64,000 nt of DNA from Undibacterium pigrum (GTDB taxonomy: Bacteria > Pseudomonadota > Gammaproteobacteria > Burkholderiales > Burkholderiaceae_D), in contig NZ_QJKB01000003.1 of the NCBI RefSeq assembly GCF_003201815.1, positions 62,001 through 126,000 on the forward strand, written 5' to 3'. Made by a program: the position numbers and the translations under genes. The number at the start of each line of letters is the position of its first letter. Position 1 is the stretch's first letter. Below are positions 8,275 through 16,955 of the stretch, one piece after another. The notes below the pieces were generated by a model. It had not been told where the DNA came from. It saw only the letters and a program-made list of their open reading frames with translations, and made no database searches.

Positions 8275-9505
8275 ATGCTTAGTCAATTCAGTCTCAGGTT
8301 GTTAGTCGCACTAACTTGCTTAGTCCATATCTGCGCTCATGCTGGCAGCACCGAAGCACCAGGCGCACATACAACAAGGCTGAAGCAACTCAAGGAAGCA
8401 GAGACAGGACTACTGGAAGCCCAGTCCAGGACTTATCCTGATGATAAAGCCAAACGTGCGGTGCTCAATTCTAAATATCTGTCTTTAGGATTGATGCGTT
8501 CCATGGTTGCCGATGGCGACGGTGCAGTTGCGGCGTTCAATCGCATGCCTGTCGAAGATGTTCCAGCAACAAAGAGTGAATTTGACAGCATCAATCATGC
8601 AATAGCTGAAGACGCTATTGCTGCCATCGTCCGTGAAGCAAAGAAAACACGGGTAGTCATTTTAAACGAAGCGCATCATGTGCCCATGCATAGAGCATTT
8701 GCGATGAAGCTGGCACGGGAATTAAAGAAGGCAGGTTATACCTACCTGGCCTGTGAGGCCTTCAGTATGTATGATGACTTCCCTTTGCAAAAACAATACG
8801 TCAGCGAAAAAGCGGGTATTTTAACTAAAGAATCCACATATGCCAATTTCTTGCGCGATGCCATGCAGGGTCAATGGAAGTTTGTCAGCTATGAACCAGT
8901 CAATGGGCCGCGTGAATCAGAAATGGCAAAAAAATCTGGTGCAAAAAATATTCAGGCAAGACCCCAAGGCAAAAGTCTTTATCTATGTCGGCTATGGCCA
9001 TGCCTATGAATTCCCCATAGCTGAGACAGATGATGACAAATCCAAAATGGCAGCGCAATTAAAAAGACTGACGGGCATCAATCCATTGACGATAGACCAG
9101 ACGGCCATGTATGAACATGTCGATTCAAAAAGGCAAAGCAATTTGTATAAAGCTGCCCTTGCCAAAATGAAACAGGAAAAACCGTTTGTGCTCAAGTCTG
9201 ACAATCAACATTATTTAAAACTGGGCATCAATAATAAACTGGTCGACATGCAAGTCATCTACCCGGCCTATTCCAGCAGCCCTGCAACTGGCAGAGCCAG
9301 CTGGCTGGCTACACTGGCGGGATTTACGCCCAGGGACATTCCAAAAGAATTACTACCTGCTACAGGACGACGCCTTATCTATGCTTATCACAAACAAGAG
9401 CCGGCAGATGGCGTGCCAGCAGATGTAGTGATCGTGGAAGCAGGCAAAGCTGCACCTAAATTAATGCTACCACCAGGCGAGTTCCGCTTTGCTTTTGAAG
9501 ACTGA
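8275..9505 (+). pseudogene. Frameshifted ChaN/Tiki-superfamily-like secreted protein gene
   Basis: Two frames make one protein. The first runs from ATG 8275 (a TTG at 8254 is also open), begins with a signal peptide of about 24 residues, and carries ILNEAHHVPMHR near residue 125, like the GE-x-H motif of the ChaN/TraB/Tiki fold. The second continues with VFIYVGYGHAYEF, the usual second His motif, and ends at 9505. The break sits at a run of seven A (about 8927-8933). With six A the reading passes smoothly from MAK into NLVQKIFRQDPKAK. The gene is thus disrupted by one extra base, or the run was misread. Function would be periplasmic, perhaps heme- or metal-dependent. The two halves are otherwise intact, so the damage is recent or artefactual. 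Confidence 0.75.
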
Positions 9506-9534
9506 ACAAGCAGAACTCAGTCTGGCAACCTGCA

Positions 9535-10653
9535 TTAATGTTTTTGCCGATAATCGCGAATCGCCTGCGTGTGTTCTCTCAGATCAAACTGATACAAGCC
9601 AAACAGTCCCTTGCGCACCTTGATGGTCAGGACTTCATCAGCAGTCTTGCTGCACCAGTAATCTCTGGTCATGTGAGTGTATTCAACAACAGGAAGACTG
9701 GTATCTTCTGGCAACAAATTCTCGCAGCCTGCATCACGATGGTATCTGGCTTCCAGCAAAGGGCCACCTACAAATTGATTGATACGAATACCGGCGACAT
9801 AACTGGCCGTACCAAATGTGATCCCTCCCATCACGGCCAGGACACCGACGATGCCTGATGGTATGAAGTCACGACTACGCGCCTTTAACAAGCAATAAAC
9901 CAGAATTAATGTGACTGACAAGCCTGAAATGATATGCGGCAAACAATATTCAAGATTAAAAAAAGCATAACCCTCATGTTGTGACATCACATCCACGAAA
10001 CAGTAGACGACCAGGCAGCTCAATACCAATAACAGGTTTTTTGTCGCAGCATTTTTTGTCAAATCAAAAGAAGATGTCTCGCTCTGACTATTGCTGGGAT
10101 ATTTTTCGAAGATATCAAATTCACGAAGAACCTTGATCAAATCAGGCTCGGCATCATTTGCCTGGCTACCGTGAGTCGTAGTTTGCATCTGCCAATCGTT
10201 AAGCCTGATCGTCATATGTCCCATATGACGCCCGCTAAGCCTTGAGCGCAACTGTATGAGTTGCAATCTTTTCATATATTTCACGTCTTTCAGATCAGCC
10301 CAGAGAAGTTCTTTTTCAAGAAACCTCAAGATCGTCCAGCCGCTCTCAGGCAAAAGTTTTAGCCGCACTCCAGAACTGTCAATACATAGCCTGGCAGAAC
10401 GATTAAATTTGAGGATGGCAAAATTCGATGCCAGAATGAGGAAGAAAAGAAAGAAATGAAACCAAGGAAATGAGGGGGAAGATGCCAGCTTTTTGATATC
10501 TGCCAACTTCAGCAAATCCCAATACACCAGCCAAAAAACCACTGCCAGCATGCTTAAGAAAAGCGTGGAAATTAACAGATACTCTATCCAGGAATATCGG
10601 CGTTTCTTCCATGTAAAAACATAAGTTGGAACTACGTTTTGCATAATATCCAT
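9535..10653 (-). CDS. Hypothetical inner-membrane protein
   Basis: 372 residues, family not recognised. Hydrophobic segments at about 25-45 and 62-82 are followed by a soluble block (about 85-190). That block contains strand-like pieces such as DSSGVRLKL and LLWADLKDVKY, which resemble the bacterial PH-like domains found in small membrane proteins. Three more membrane segments at about 205-223, 238-256 and 265-288 follow, and the tail is soluble with several Cys. An ATG at 10644 is an alternative start; neither has a strong ribosome site. It is convergent with the frameshifted ChaN-like gene and stands alone. Confidence 0.6.
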   Translation of the reverse strand: MDIMQNVVPTYVFTWKKRRYSWIEYLLISTLFLSMLAVVFWLVYWDLLKLADIKKLASSPSFPWFHFFLFFLILASNFAILKFNRSARLCIDSSGVRLKLLPESGWTILRFLEKELLWADLKDVKYMKRLQLIQLRSRLSGRHMGHMTIRLNDWQMQTTTHGSQANDAEPDLIKVLREFDIFEKYPSNSQSETSSFDLTKNAATKNLLLVLSCLVVYCFVDVMSQHEGYAFFNLEYCLPHIISGLSVTLILVYCLLKARSRDFIPSGIVGVLAVMGGITFGTASYVAGIRINQFVGGPLLEARYHRDAGCENLLPEDTSLPVVEYTHMTRDYWCSKTADEVLTIKVRKGLFGLYQFDLREHTQAIRDYRQKH

Positions 10654-10724
10654 CTACTGAAATCCGCATTCAAATTAGCAAAGAATGCATGATGTCATAG
10701 ATGGATACTTGCTTCAATAACAAA

Positions 10725-11552
10725 TCATTCTTGATAGCGTGAGCGCAACAACTGCAGCATCGCCACATTCAATTCCCATGCATCCGAAACGACTTGATTT
10801 GTATACGGCAGGCTTTGTGTATAAGGTGAGGGACCAAACTCAGGTGTCAGTGTGATTTGCTGTTTGCCAGAAGCGCGTTGCTGGCTGATGATGGCGTCCC
10901 ACCAGGACAGATGTTGTTGCAAGGCGGCTGCATGTTCAGGCGCACGGAAATCATTGACTTGTGGCCCCTGACTGTGACCGACGCGGGCATGGATGTGGAG
11001 CACATGAGGGAATACTTTTTCCAGTATATGCGCCTGATCTTCCAGCAAGGATTCGCAGGCACAGCACCAGTGCGAGAGATCTGCATTCAATTGCAATTGT
11101 GGGCGCTGCTCAAGATAGGGCAGCAATAGCATGGGATGGCCACTGAAGCGGCTGCGGTGGATTTCATGAACGATGGCGACTCCAGTTTCACCCGCTATCT
11201 CGTCAGCCAAATCCAGCAGCTCATTGTTTTGTGCCTGGCTGTAAAAATCCTTGCCAGTATGGGTGTTCACGAACAAGGGTTTTGCTGCGCAGGCATTGCG
11301 AAGCAAATCTGCGAGTGCTTGCTTGTGTGCGGCAAAGTCACTGTGAAAGACCGTCTCCCATTGCTGGGCAATCAGTTTAAGTCCGGCATCGTCAATCGCG
11401 GTGGTCCAGGCATCTCGTTCAGCCACATCCATGGGCAGCGACATTTCTATGCCGTCAAAACCGGCTTCCAGCACTTTGTTAATGAAAGCTTCACGGCTCA
11501 GGTGAGCACTGCCCCAGTGTGGGGCGAAAATCAATACTTCAGAATTCATCAT
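10725..11552 (-). CDS. Sugar phosphate isomerase/epimerase-like TIM-barrel protein
   Basis: 275 residues with the AP-endonuclease-2/xylose-isomerase-like fold. The pattern includes FDGIEMSLP early, VNTHTGKDF, IVHEIHRSRFSG (Glu and His candidates for metal binding), NADLSHWCC and HIHARVGHSQGP, with a late LTPEFGP. These acidic and His residues sit where the divalent metal ligands of this family lie. The start at 11552 (a second ATG at 11549) lies seven bases after the stop of the PhyH-type oxygenase gene, so the two form an operon. Members isomerise or epimerise sugars, inosose or related polyols. The exact substrate is not visible. Confidence 0.82.
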   Translation of the reverse strand: MMNSEVLIFAPHWGSAHLSREAFINKVLEAGFDGIEMSLPMDVAERDAWTTAIDDAGLKLIAQQWETVFHSDFAAHKQALADLLRNACAAKPLFVNTHTGKDFYSQAQNNELLDLADEIAGETGVAIVHEIHRSRFSGHPMLLLPYLEQRPQLQLNADLSHWCCACESLLEDQAHILEKVFPHVLHIHARVGHSQGPQVNDFRAPEHAAALQQHLSWWDAIISQQRASGKQQITLTPEFGPSPYTQSLPYTNQVVSDAWELNVAMLQLLRSRYQE

Positions 11553-11559
11553 TAGCTAC

Positions 11560-12399
11560 TCAAACAAAACCACGGACAGGGAAACTGGCATCACGCTGTA
11601 TCCAGTTTTGTGGTGAGTAATTGGTCGTTCCATCCGTCACATGCAGGGTGTAGGCATGGCGGGAAACTGCCGAGCGATTCGGTGCGCTGTAATGCGGCAA
11701 CAGGCCATGGAAGCACACCAGACTGCCTGCCTTGACCTCCAGCGGAATAGCCGCGCTGTCATCTGGCCAGGGCATGCTGTCGAGTTTTTCGACGCGGACC
11801 TGATCGCCTTCACGCACGAAGCGTTCGCGCATGGGTGTGCGGTGTCCTCCCGGCTCTGCCCACATGCAGCCATTTTCCAGTGTCGCATCTTCCAGTGCAA
11901 ACCAGAAGGTGGTGACGCTGACAGGATCAGTCTCAAAATACGTCGCATCCTGATGCCAGCGCACTTCACCACCTATGCCTGGCTGCTTGAAGATATACAT
12001 GGACTGGTAAATCTGTGGCTGTTGCAGGCCCAGTTGCTCAGCGACCTTTGCCAAAGCAGTACCACGCGAAAACGCGCTGAAGACCGGATCAAGATCATGT
12101 ATCGCATGACCTATCTTGTTGATGGACAGTGATTTGGCTTGGCGCAGATTGCCTTGTTCATCGAAGGCTTCTTCTTCAAAAAAACAACTGATGTTGTTGG
12201 CTGAATTGAGGAAGTAATGATCGACCTTCTTTTCTTGCTCCTTGGTGGTGAAGATGGATTTGGAGGATGCAGGATCAAATTCATCAACGATTTTGGCTGC
12301 ACGCTCACGAAGGGCAGCGATTTCATCAGCATTTTTGAAATTGGGGACGACGACGTAGCCGTCTTGCTGAAATTGAGCGATTTGTTCTTTGCTGAGCAT
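11560..12399 (-). CDS. Phytanoyl-CoA dioxygenase (PhyH) family oxygenase
   Basis: 279 residues from ATG 12399, supported by an AGGAG ribosome site six bases upstream; the frame opens 11 codons earlier without one. The non-heme iron site is visible: HQD in VRWHQDATYFE and a distal His in FHGLLPHYSAPN, with an Arg in SRHAYTLH for 2-oxoglutarate. PhyH-family members hydroxylate lipids, ectoine, or varied small molecules. It is the first gene of a two-gene operon with a TIM-barrel isomerase and is divergent from a LysR regulator, which probably controls it. Hydroxylation followed by isomerisation of a sugar-like or osmolyte compound is a reasonable guess, no more. Confidence 0.85.
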   Translation of the reverse strand: MLSKEQIAQFQQDGYVVVPNFKNADEIAALRERAAKIVDEFDPASSKSIFTTKEQEKKVDHYFLNSANNISCFFEEEAFDEQGNLRQAKSLSINKIGHAIHDLDPVFSAFSRGTALAKVAEQLGLQQPQIYQSMYIFKQPGIGGEVRWHQDATYFETDPVSVTTFWFALEDATLENGCMWAEPGGHRTPMRERFVREGDQVRVEKLDSMPWPDDSAAIPLEVKAGSLVCFHGLLPHYSAPNRSAVSRHAYTLHVTDGTTNYSPQNWIQRDASFPVRGFV

Positions 12400-12461
12400 G
12401 CTGACTCCTGGCTGTAAATGCGGGGGAAGCAAAAGACAATCATCTATCTTGGCGTCTTTGC

Positions 12462-12475
12462 TTGATCTGCATCAA
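12462..12475. promoter_or_regulatory. TTGAT-N4-ATCAA palindrome (LysR T-N11-A box or FNR-like site)
   Basis: A perfect palindrome TTGATCTGCATCAA lies in the spacer between the divergent PhyH operon (start 12399) and the LysR gene (start 12553). It matches the FNR/Anr consensus TTGATN4ATCAA exactly and also contains a T-N11-A LysR box. The LysR reading is favoured by location; the FNR reading would link an oxygen-using enzyme to oxygen status. Confidence 0.5.
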
Positions 12476-12552
12476 GTGTAGCGAATTTCATTTGTTGCAC
12501 ACAATACCCACAATGATTGACAGATTGTCGCCAATTTGAAGACAATAGCCAG

Positions 12553-13482
12553 ATGGACCAGTTAAAAGCGATGGAAATCTTTGTCGAAGTAGCAAGGCAG
12601 CGCAGTTTTAGCGCCGCCGGACGCCACCTGGGTATCAGCCGCGCAGTGGTCAGCAAACACATCATGCAACTTGAAGCTGAACTGGGCGCACGGCTGCTAC
12701 ACAGATCGACCCGTGAAGTCAGCCTGACCGAGTTGGGACAGGCCTACCTGGAGCCTTGCAGCGCCAGCGTTGAACATGCACGGCAGGCAAGGCTGGTGGT
12801 CAGCCAGGCAGGCAATGAGCTGGCGGGCGGAATACGCATACAGGCACCGAATAGCTTTGGCAGCGATTGGCTGGCCGATGCCCTGGCCCGTTTTACCTTG
12901 CTGCACCCAATGCTGCAGCCGACCCTGCATGTCGATGATAATCTGCTGGACCCGTTCAAACATGGCTTTGACCTCAGCATACGGGTAGGTGGCATACCCG
13001 ACAGCCCCGGTTTGCATGCACGCAGGCTGGCCCCCTGTCGTGGCCTGTTGTGCGCCAGCCCGGCCTATCTGGCAGAGCATGGCATGCCCGCGCACCCTAC
13101 AGAATTGAACCGGCACCGCTGTCTGCACTTCAGCCATCTTACCCAGGGCAATACCTGGCATTTTGAGCGCGATGGTGAAACCCTGGCGGTGGATATCACA
13201 CCCGGCTTTGCTTCCAACAATGGCAAGGTCTTGCATCAGGCAGCCCTGCGCGGGCTGGGGATAGTCTATGACACGACTTTTCTGGCATGGCGTGATTTAA
13301 TTGAAGGCAATCTGGTCACAGTTTTACCAGACTGGAACTTGCCTTTGAATGACTTCACCGCACTTTATCCCGCTACCCGCAAAGTCAGCCCCAAGGTGCG
13401 GGCGCTGATTGATTTTCTGGTGGAAGAATATCAGCCTGTACCGGAATGGGATAGGGCCTTGCTCGCAACCGGGCTCTTGTAA
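12553..13482 (+). CDS. LysR-family transcriptional regulator
   Basis: 309 residues from ATG 12553 (MDQLKAMEIF), the natural beginning of the LysR helix-turn-helix; the frame opens 12 codons upstream but that part is not family-like. The winged helix covers residues about 1-60, with SAAGRHLGISRAVVSKHI as its recognition helix. An effector-binding domain of about 200 residues follows. Subgroup features resemble the betaproteobacterial CrgA/DsdC-like regulators. It is divergent from the PhyH-isomerase operon, and a palindromic T-N11-A box lies in between, so it likely regulates that operon and itself. Confidence 0.88.
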   Translation: MDQLKAMEIFVEVARQRSFSAAGRHLGISRAVVSKHIMQLEAELGARLLHRSTREVSLTELGQAYLEPCSASVEHARQARLVVSQAGNELAGGIRIQAPNSFGSDWLADALARFTLLHPMLQPTLHVDDNLLDPFKHGFDLSIRVGGIPDSPGLHARRLAPCRGLLCASPAYLAEHGMPAHPTELNRHRCLHFSHLTQGNTWHFERDGETLAVDITPGFASNNGKVLHQAALRGLGIVYDTTFLAWRDLIEGNLVTVLPDWNLPLNDFTALYPATRKVSPKVRALIDFLVEEYQPVPEWDRALLATGLL

Positions 13483-13513
13483 AATAGAGTATTGATCAAT
13501 ACAGACAGACCAT

Positions 13514-14152
13514 ATGGATTCAGCTTACTGGAAGCTCGCACACTGGAAGAGGATACCAGTTTATGCACATTGGACTATCCTGCTTTGGTTTCCATGGGCT
13601 TTGATACAGGGAATCAAGCTGGTCTGGCTGTTCCCGAGCTTTCTGGCATTCGTCACTATCCTGCTATTCCATGAATTTGGTCATGCGATTGCGGCAAGAT
13701 ATACAGACACCAAGGTTTATGCCATCAAACTATTCCTAATGCATGGTGAATGCTCGCATGAGACGCCGTACTATGAATCAGAGGATATTTTAATTGCCTG
13801 GGGCGGCGTGCTTGGGCAGTTGTTGCTCCTGGTATTGGCTGTTGTAGCGCAATATCTGCTGTTCTATTTCTCAACTATGTGGATGTATCAACTATCCCCG
13901 GTGTTCGACGTACTGACTAAAACCAATCTGATCATCATCGCCTTTAATTTAATCCCGGTAAAACCTTTGGATGGTGTCATTGCGTGGCGCATCATCCCTT
14001 TCGTTTTACTGAAAATCCGAACGAAAAAAGCGGGCATCTTGTCCAGATTTGCCAAGCGCCAGCAAACATCTGGGAGCAAAACTAAAGAGCAAACTGAAGA
14101 GAAAAATGCAGACAAGATAGCCCAGGAATTATTTGATCGACTTAAAAAATAA
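13514..14152 (+). CDS. Site-2 protease (M50) family membrane metalloprotease
   Basis: 212 residues. The zinc motif HEFGH is at residues 53-57 inside a membrane segment, and the second signature NLIPVKPLDG is at about 145-154, with the Asp as third ligand. Four or so hydrophobic segments (about 20-40, 42-60, 96-122, 135-160) give the minimal core of intramembrane proteases. The C-terminal 45 residues are charged and rich in Lys/Glu. No PDZ or CBS domain is attached. The LysR gene ends 31 bases upstream, but the proteins are unrelated. Substrate unknown; it ends 12 bases from a convergent MocR gene. Confidence 0.78.
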   Translation: MDSAYWKLAHWKRIPVYAHWTILLWFPWALIQGIKLVWLFPSFLAFVTILLFHEFGHAIAARYTDTKVYAIKLFLMHGECSHETPYYESEDILIAWGGVLGQLLLLVLAVVAQYLLFYFSTMWMYQLSPVFDVLTKTNLIIIAFNLIPVKPLDGVIAWRIIPFVLLKIRTKKAGILSRFAKRQQTSGSKTKEQTEEKNADKIAQELFDRLKK

Positions 14153-14164
14153 GCCGTATTTCAT

Positions 14165-15601
14165 CTACATTTCAGAGATCAGTGTACCCAGGGTTTTGAT
14201 ACCCTGCTCCATCTCGCGCCCCCATGGCCGTCCTATATGCATGCGCAGATAATTTGCGTATTTACCAGAACCGGAAAACAGGCTGCCCGGCGTAAACGCT
14301 ATACCCTTTGCTACTGCCTGACGCAGCAAAGCAAGACTATCTATATGCTCAGGCAATTCCAGCCATAACCACCAGCCACCTGCAGGGCTGATGACTTGTG
14401 TACCCAAGGGAAAATGACGGCTTATGGCAGCAGTCGCCAGCGGGATATTAGCCGCCAGGCGCTCACGCAATTTGCGCAAATGGGAAGGCAAGGCACCTGA
14501 CTGTATAAACTCAGCCAATACTGCCTGCTCAAACAGGGGCGTGATCAGGGAAGCGCTGAGCTTCAATGAATTGATCCTGGCTTGATAACGCCCGCCAGCT
14601 ATCCAGCCTATGCGAAATGCCGGGGCCAGGCTTTTGCTGCAAGAGCCGCAGTAGATGACCCTGCCCTGCTTGTCCCAGGCCTTGATGGCTTGTGGCCTTT
14701 CCTGCTGGTGCGAAAGGTCGCCAAAGACATCGTCTTCTATCAGGGCCAAATCATATTGTTCAACCAGGCGCAGCAGGCGCTTCTTGTTTTTGTCCGGCAT
14801 GGCACAACCGAGGGGATTCTGGAAATTCGGCATGGCAACGATGGCGCGCACCGTGCCCTGATGCTCAAGCGCATATTCCAGCGCTTCCAGGCTTATGCCC
14901 TGGCCTGGCACGCAAGGAATTTCTATAGCCTTGATGCCGAGGTTCTCAAGCATTTGCAACAAGCCAAAATAGACTGGCGACTCAACAATGACGGCATCAC
15001 CTGGCTGGGCAACCGCACGCAGGGCGACACTCAGTGCTTCTGTGCTGCCATTGGTGATGAGCAGATCATTGGCCTGCAAATCCATGCCTGCGTTTTTCAG
15101 CCATTGTATGAGGCTGGTTTTCAGTGCTGGCAAACCCGTACCGCCGGGATACACACCTATCAGCATGGGGTCTTGCCGCAGCAAACGCTGGGCGATCTTG
15201 GCCAGGGATTCACAGGGATACCATTCTGGCGCGGCGCTGGCCAGATGCAGGCCCAGGTGCAGGGGTTGTGCCGTCAGAGAATACAATTCCGTCATTCTGT
15301 GCTGCAGCGACATCAGTTTGTCGTACTCAACTGCCGGTGCAGCCTGGCTGTTTTTTTTCTGCGTCACTGTGCTTGTTGTTTGTCTGGATTTCCAGTCAGC
15401 AACATAGATGCCAGACTTACTGCGTGCCTCGACCAGACCCTGGCTTTCAAGGTAACGGTAGCAGCGTATCGCAGTAGAAACGCTGACGTGCTGCGTCTCT
15501 GCTATCAGGCGCACCGATGGCAGGCGTTCGCCTACCTGATAACGGCTGGCCCGGATGTCTGCACCGATGGCGTCTGCTAGTTGTCTGTAACTGTGCTGCA
15601 T
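14165..15601 (-). CDS. MocR-type PLP-dependent transcriptional regulator (GntR/aminotransferase)
   Basis: 478 residues from ATG 15601 (MQHSYRQLAD); the frame extends upstream without family likeness. Residues about 1-70 are a GntR winged helix (GERLPSVRLIAETQHVSVSTAIRCYRYLE). Residues about 110-475 are a fold-type I aminotransferase domain with ITNGSTEALS, MPNFQNPLG, IEDDVFGDL (cofactor Asp) and the Schiff-base Lys in CGSCSKSLAPAFRIGW. MocR proteins sense PLP, amino acids or related ligands. It is divergent from a BenE-type transporter gene with an 88-base spacer, so the transporter is its likely target. Confidence 0.88.
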   Translation of the reverse strand: MQHSYRQLADAIGADIRASRYQVGERLPSVRLIAETQHVSVSTAIRCYRYLESQGLVEARSKSGIYVADWKSRQTTSTVTQKKNSQAAPAVEYDKLMSLQHRMTELYSLTAQPLHLGLHLASAAPEWYPCESLAKIAQRLLRQDPMLIGVYPGGTGLPALKTSLIQWLKNAGMDLQANDLLITNGSTEALSVALRAVAQPGDAVIVESPVYFGLLQMLENLGIKAIEIPCVPGQGISLEALEYALEHQGTVRAIVAMPNFQNPLGCAMPDKNKKRLLRLVEQYDLALIEDDVFGDLSHQQERPQAIKAWDKQGRVIYCGSCSKSLAPAFRIGWIAGGRYQARINSLKLSASLITPLFEQAVLAEFIQSGALPSHLRKLRERLAANIPLATAAISRHFPLGTQVISPAGGWWLWLELPEHIDSLALLRQAVAKGIAFTPGSLFSGSGKYANYLRMHIGRPWGREMEQGIKTLGTLISEM

Positions 15602-15689
15602 AACAGATACCTTGAATATGAATCTGTATAGCATAAGACAGACTGACACTGTAAGTAAATGCTCAGCAAGGCAGATTTACACTAAGGCT

Positions 15690-16943
15690 ATGAATACACC
15701 ACACTCTACCCCTCTCCTTGCCCCGGCAAATGCCATCAAGCCGGGTTTTGCCGCTACGGCGGCAGATTTTTTTCCTGCGGTGCTGGCTGGCCTGATTGCA
15801 GTCCTGATCTCTTATGCTGGCCCCATGCTGTTGATATTACGGGCAGCACAAAGCGCAAAACTGACGACGGCCCAAACCAGTTCATGGATATGGGCTATAT
15901 CCATAGGCTCAGGCCTGGTGGGAGTATGGATGAGCTGGCGGCACAAGATACCAGTGATCTGTGCCTGGAATACACCGGGTGCAGCCTTGCTGGTAACTGG
16001 CCTGGCGACTGTGCCTTATCACCAGGCCATAGGCGCCTACCTGGTTGCGGCGGCGGCGATATGGCTGATAGGCATTACCGGCATCTTTGAAAAGCTGATG
16101 GCAAAAATACCTAAAAGCCTGTGCGCAGCCATGCTGGCGGGCATCCTGTTCCGCTTTGGTGTTGATGTATTTGCCAATGCACGTAGTGAGGTTGCTGGCG
16201 CGCCCTGGCTGGTGACTGCCATGTTTGCGGCTTACCTGATATTCAAACGCCGCAGCGCACGCTATGCCATCGTCCTGACTTTGCTGAGTGGCGTCGTGCT
16301 CTGGAGTGCTCTAGGCTGGGGCGACAGCAATCAGGGCCAGTCTATTGCCGTGCAACTGGGTTTGACCATGCCAGTCTGGACTACGCCTGAATTTTCTTTA
16401 AGCGCCATCATCAGCCTGGGCTTGCCGCTAGCGCTGTTATGCCTGACTGGCCAGCAAGTACCCGGTGTGGCTGTCATGCGCGCTGCAGGTTACGAACAGG
16501 CCCCCACCAGCAAGCTGGTCAGCGCTACCGGTTTTGTCAGCATCTTGCTGGCGCCATTTGGCTCACACGGCGTGAACCTGGCAGCGATTACTGCAGCGAT
16601 TTGCACCGGGCCAGAAGCACACCAGCAAGCAGAAAAACGCTGGGTCGCCGGTGTTGCCTGCGGTGGATTTTATTTATTGATAGGTAGTTTTGCAGGCTCC
16701 CTGACTGCCCTCTTCCTGCACCTGCCACATGCACTGGTGACCACGGTGGCTGGCCTGGCACTGCTGGGTGCAATACAAAATGGTCTGGTGAATGCCATGC
16801 AGGAAACAACAGAACGTGAAGCTGCGCTGATCACTTTCATCGTCACGGCATCGAATATCAGCTTGCTGGGTCTGGGTTCTGCCTGCTGGGGCATCGTTCT
16901 TGGCGTGATCAGCTATTACCTGCTGCGGGTAAAAGCCAAATGA
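15690..16943 (+). CDS. benE: BenE-family benzoate/H+ symporter
   Basis: 417 residues from ATG 15690, preceded by CTAAGG. An integral inner-membrane protein with about 11-12 hydrophobic segments. Family marks include ISYAGPMLLI near the first helix, WNTPGAALL, and APFGSHGVNLAAITAAICTG in the middle, which are hallmarks of the BenE group. BenE proteins take up benzoate in some species. No benzoate-degradation genes lie nearby, so the substrate may differ. It is divergent from a MocR regulator, the probable controller. It ends 12 bases from the convergent cyclase gene. Confidence 0.82.
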   Translation: MNTPHSTPLLAPANAIKPGFAATAADFFPAVLAGLIAVLISYAGPMLLILRAAQSAKLTTAQTSSWIWAISIGSGLVGVWMSWRHKIPVICAWNTPGAALLVTGLATVPYHQAIGAYLVAAAAIWLIGITGIFEKLMAKIPKSLCAAMLAGILFRFGVDVFANARSEVAGAPWLVTAMFAAYLIFKRRSARYAIVLTLLSGVVLWSALGWGDSNQGQSIAVQLGLTMPVWTTPEFSLSAIISLGLPLALLCLTGQQVPGVAVMRAAGYEQAPTSKLVSATGFVSILLAPFGSHGVNLAAITAAICTGPEAHQQAEKRWVAGVACGGFYLLIGSFAGSLTALFLHLPHALVTTVAGLALLGAIQNGLVNAMQETTEREAALITFIVTASNISLLGLGSACWGIVLGVISYYLLRVKAK

Positions 16944-16955
16944 ACCTTGCCATTC

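Noticed and set aside
8275-9505. Programmed ribosomal frameshifting to join the two halves of the ChaN-like gene
   Set aside because: The required shift is +1 and the context (A7) lacks a typical +1 signal such as a rare codon or stop at the site. A one-base indel is simpler.
14582-15580. A 332-codon open frame on the plus strand
   Set aside because: Antisense shadow of the MocR regulator gene.
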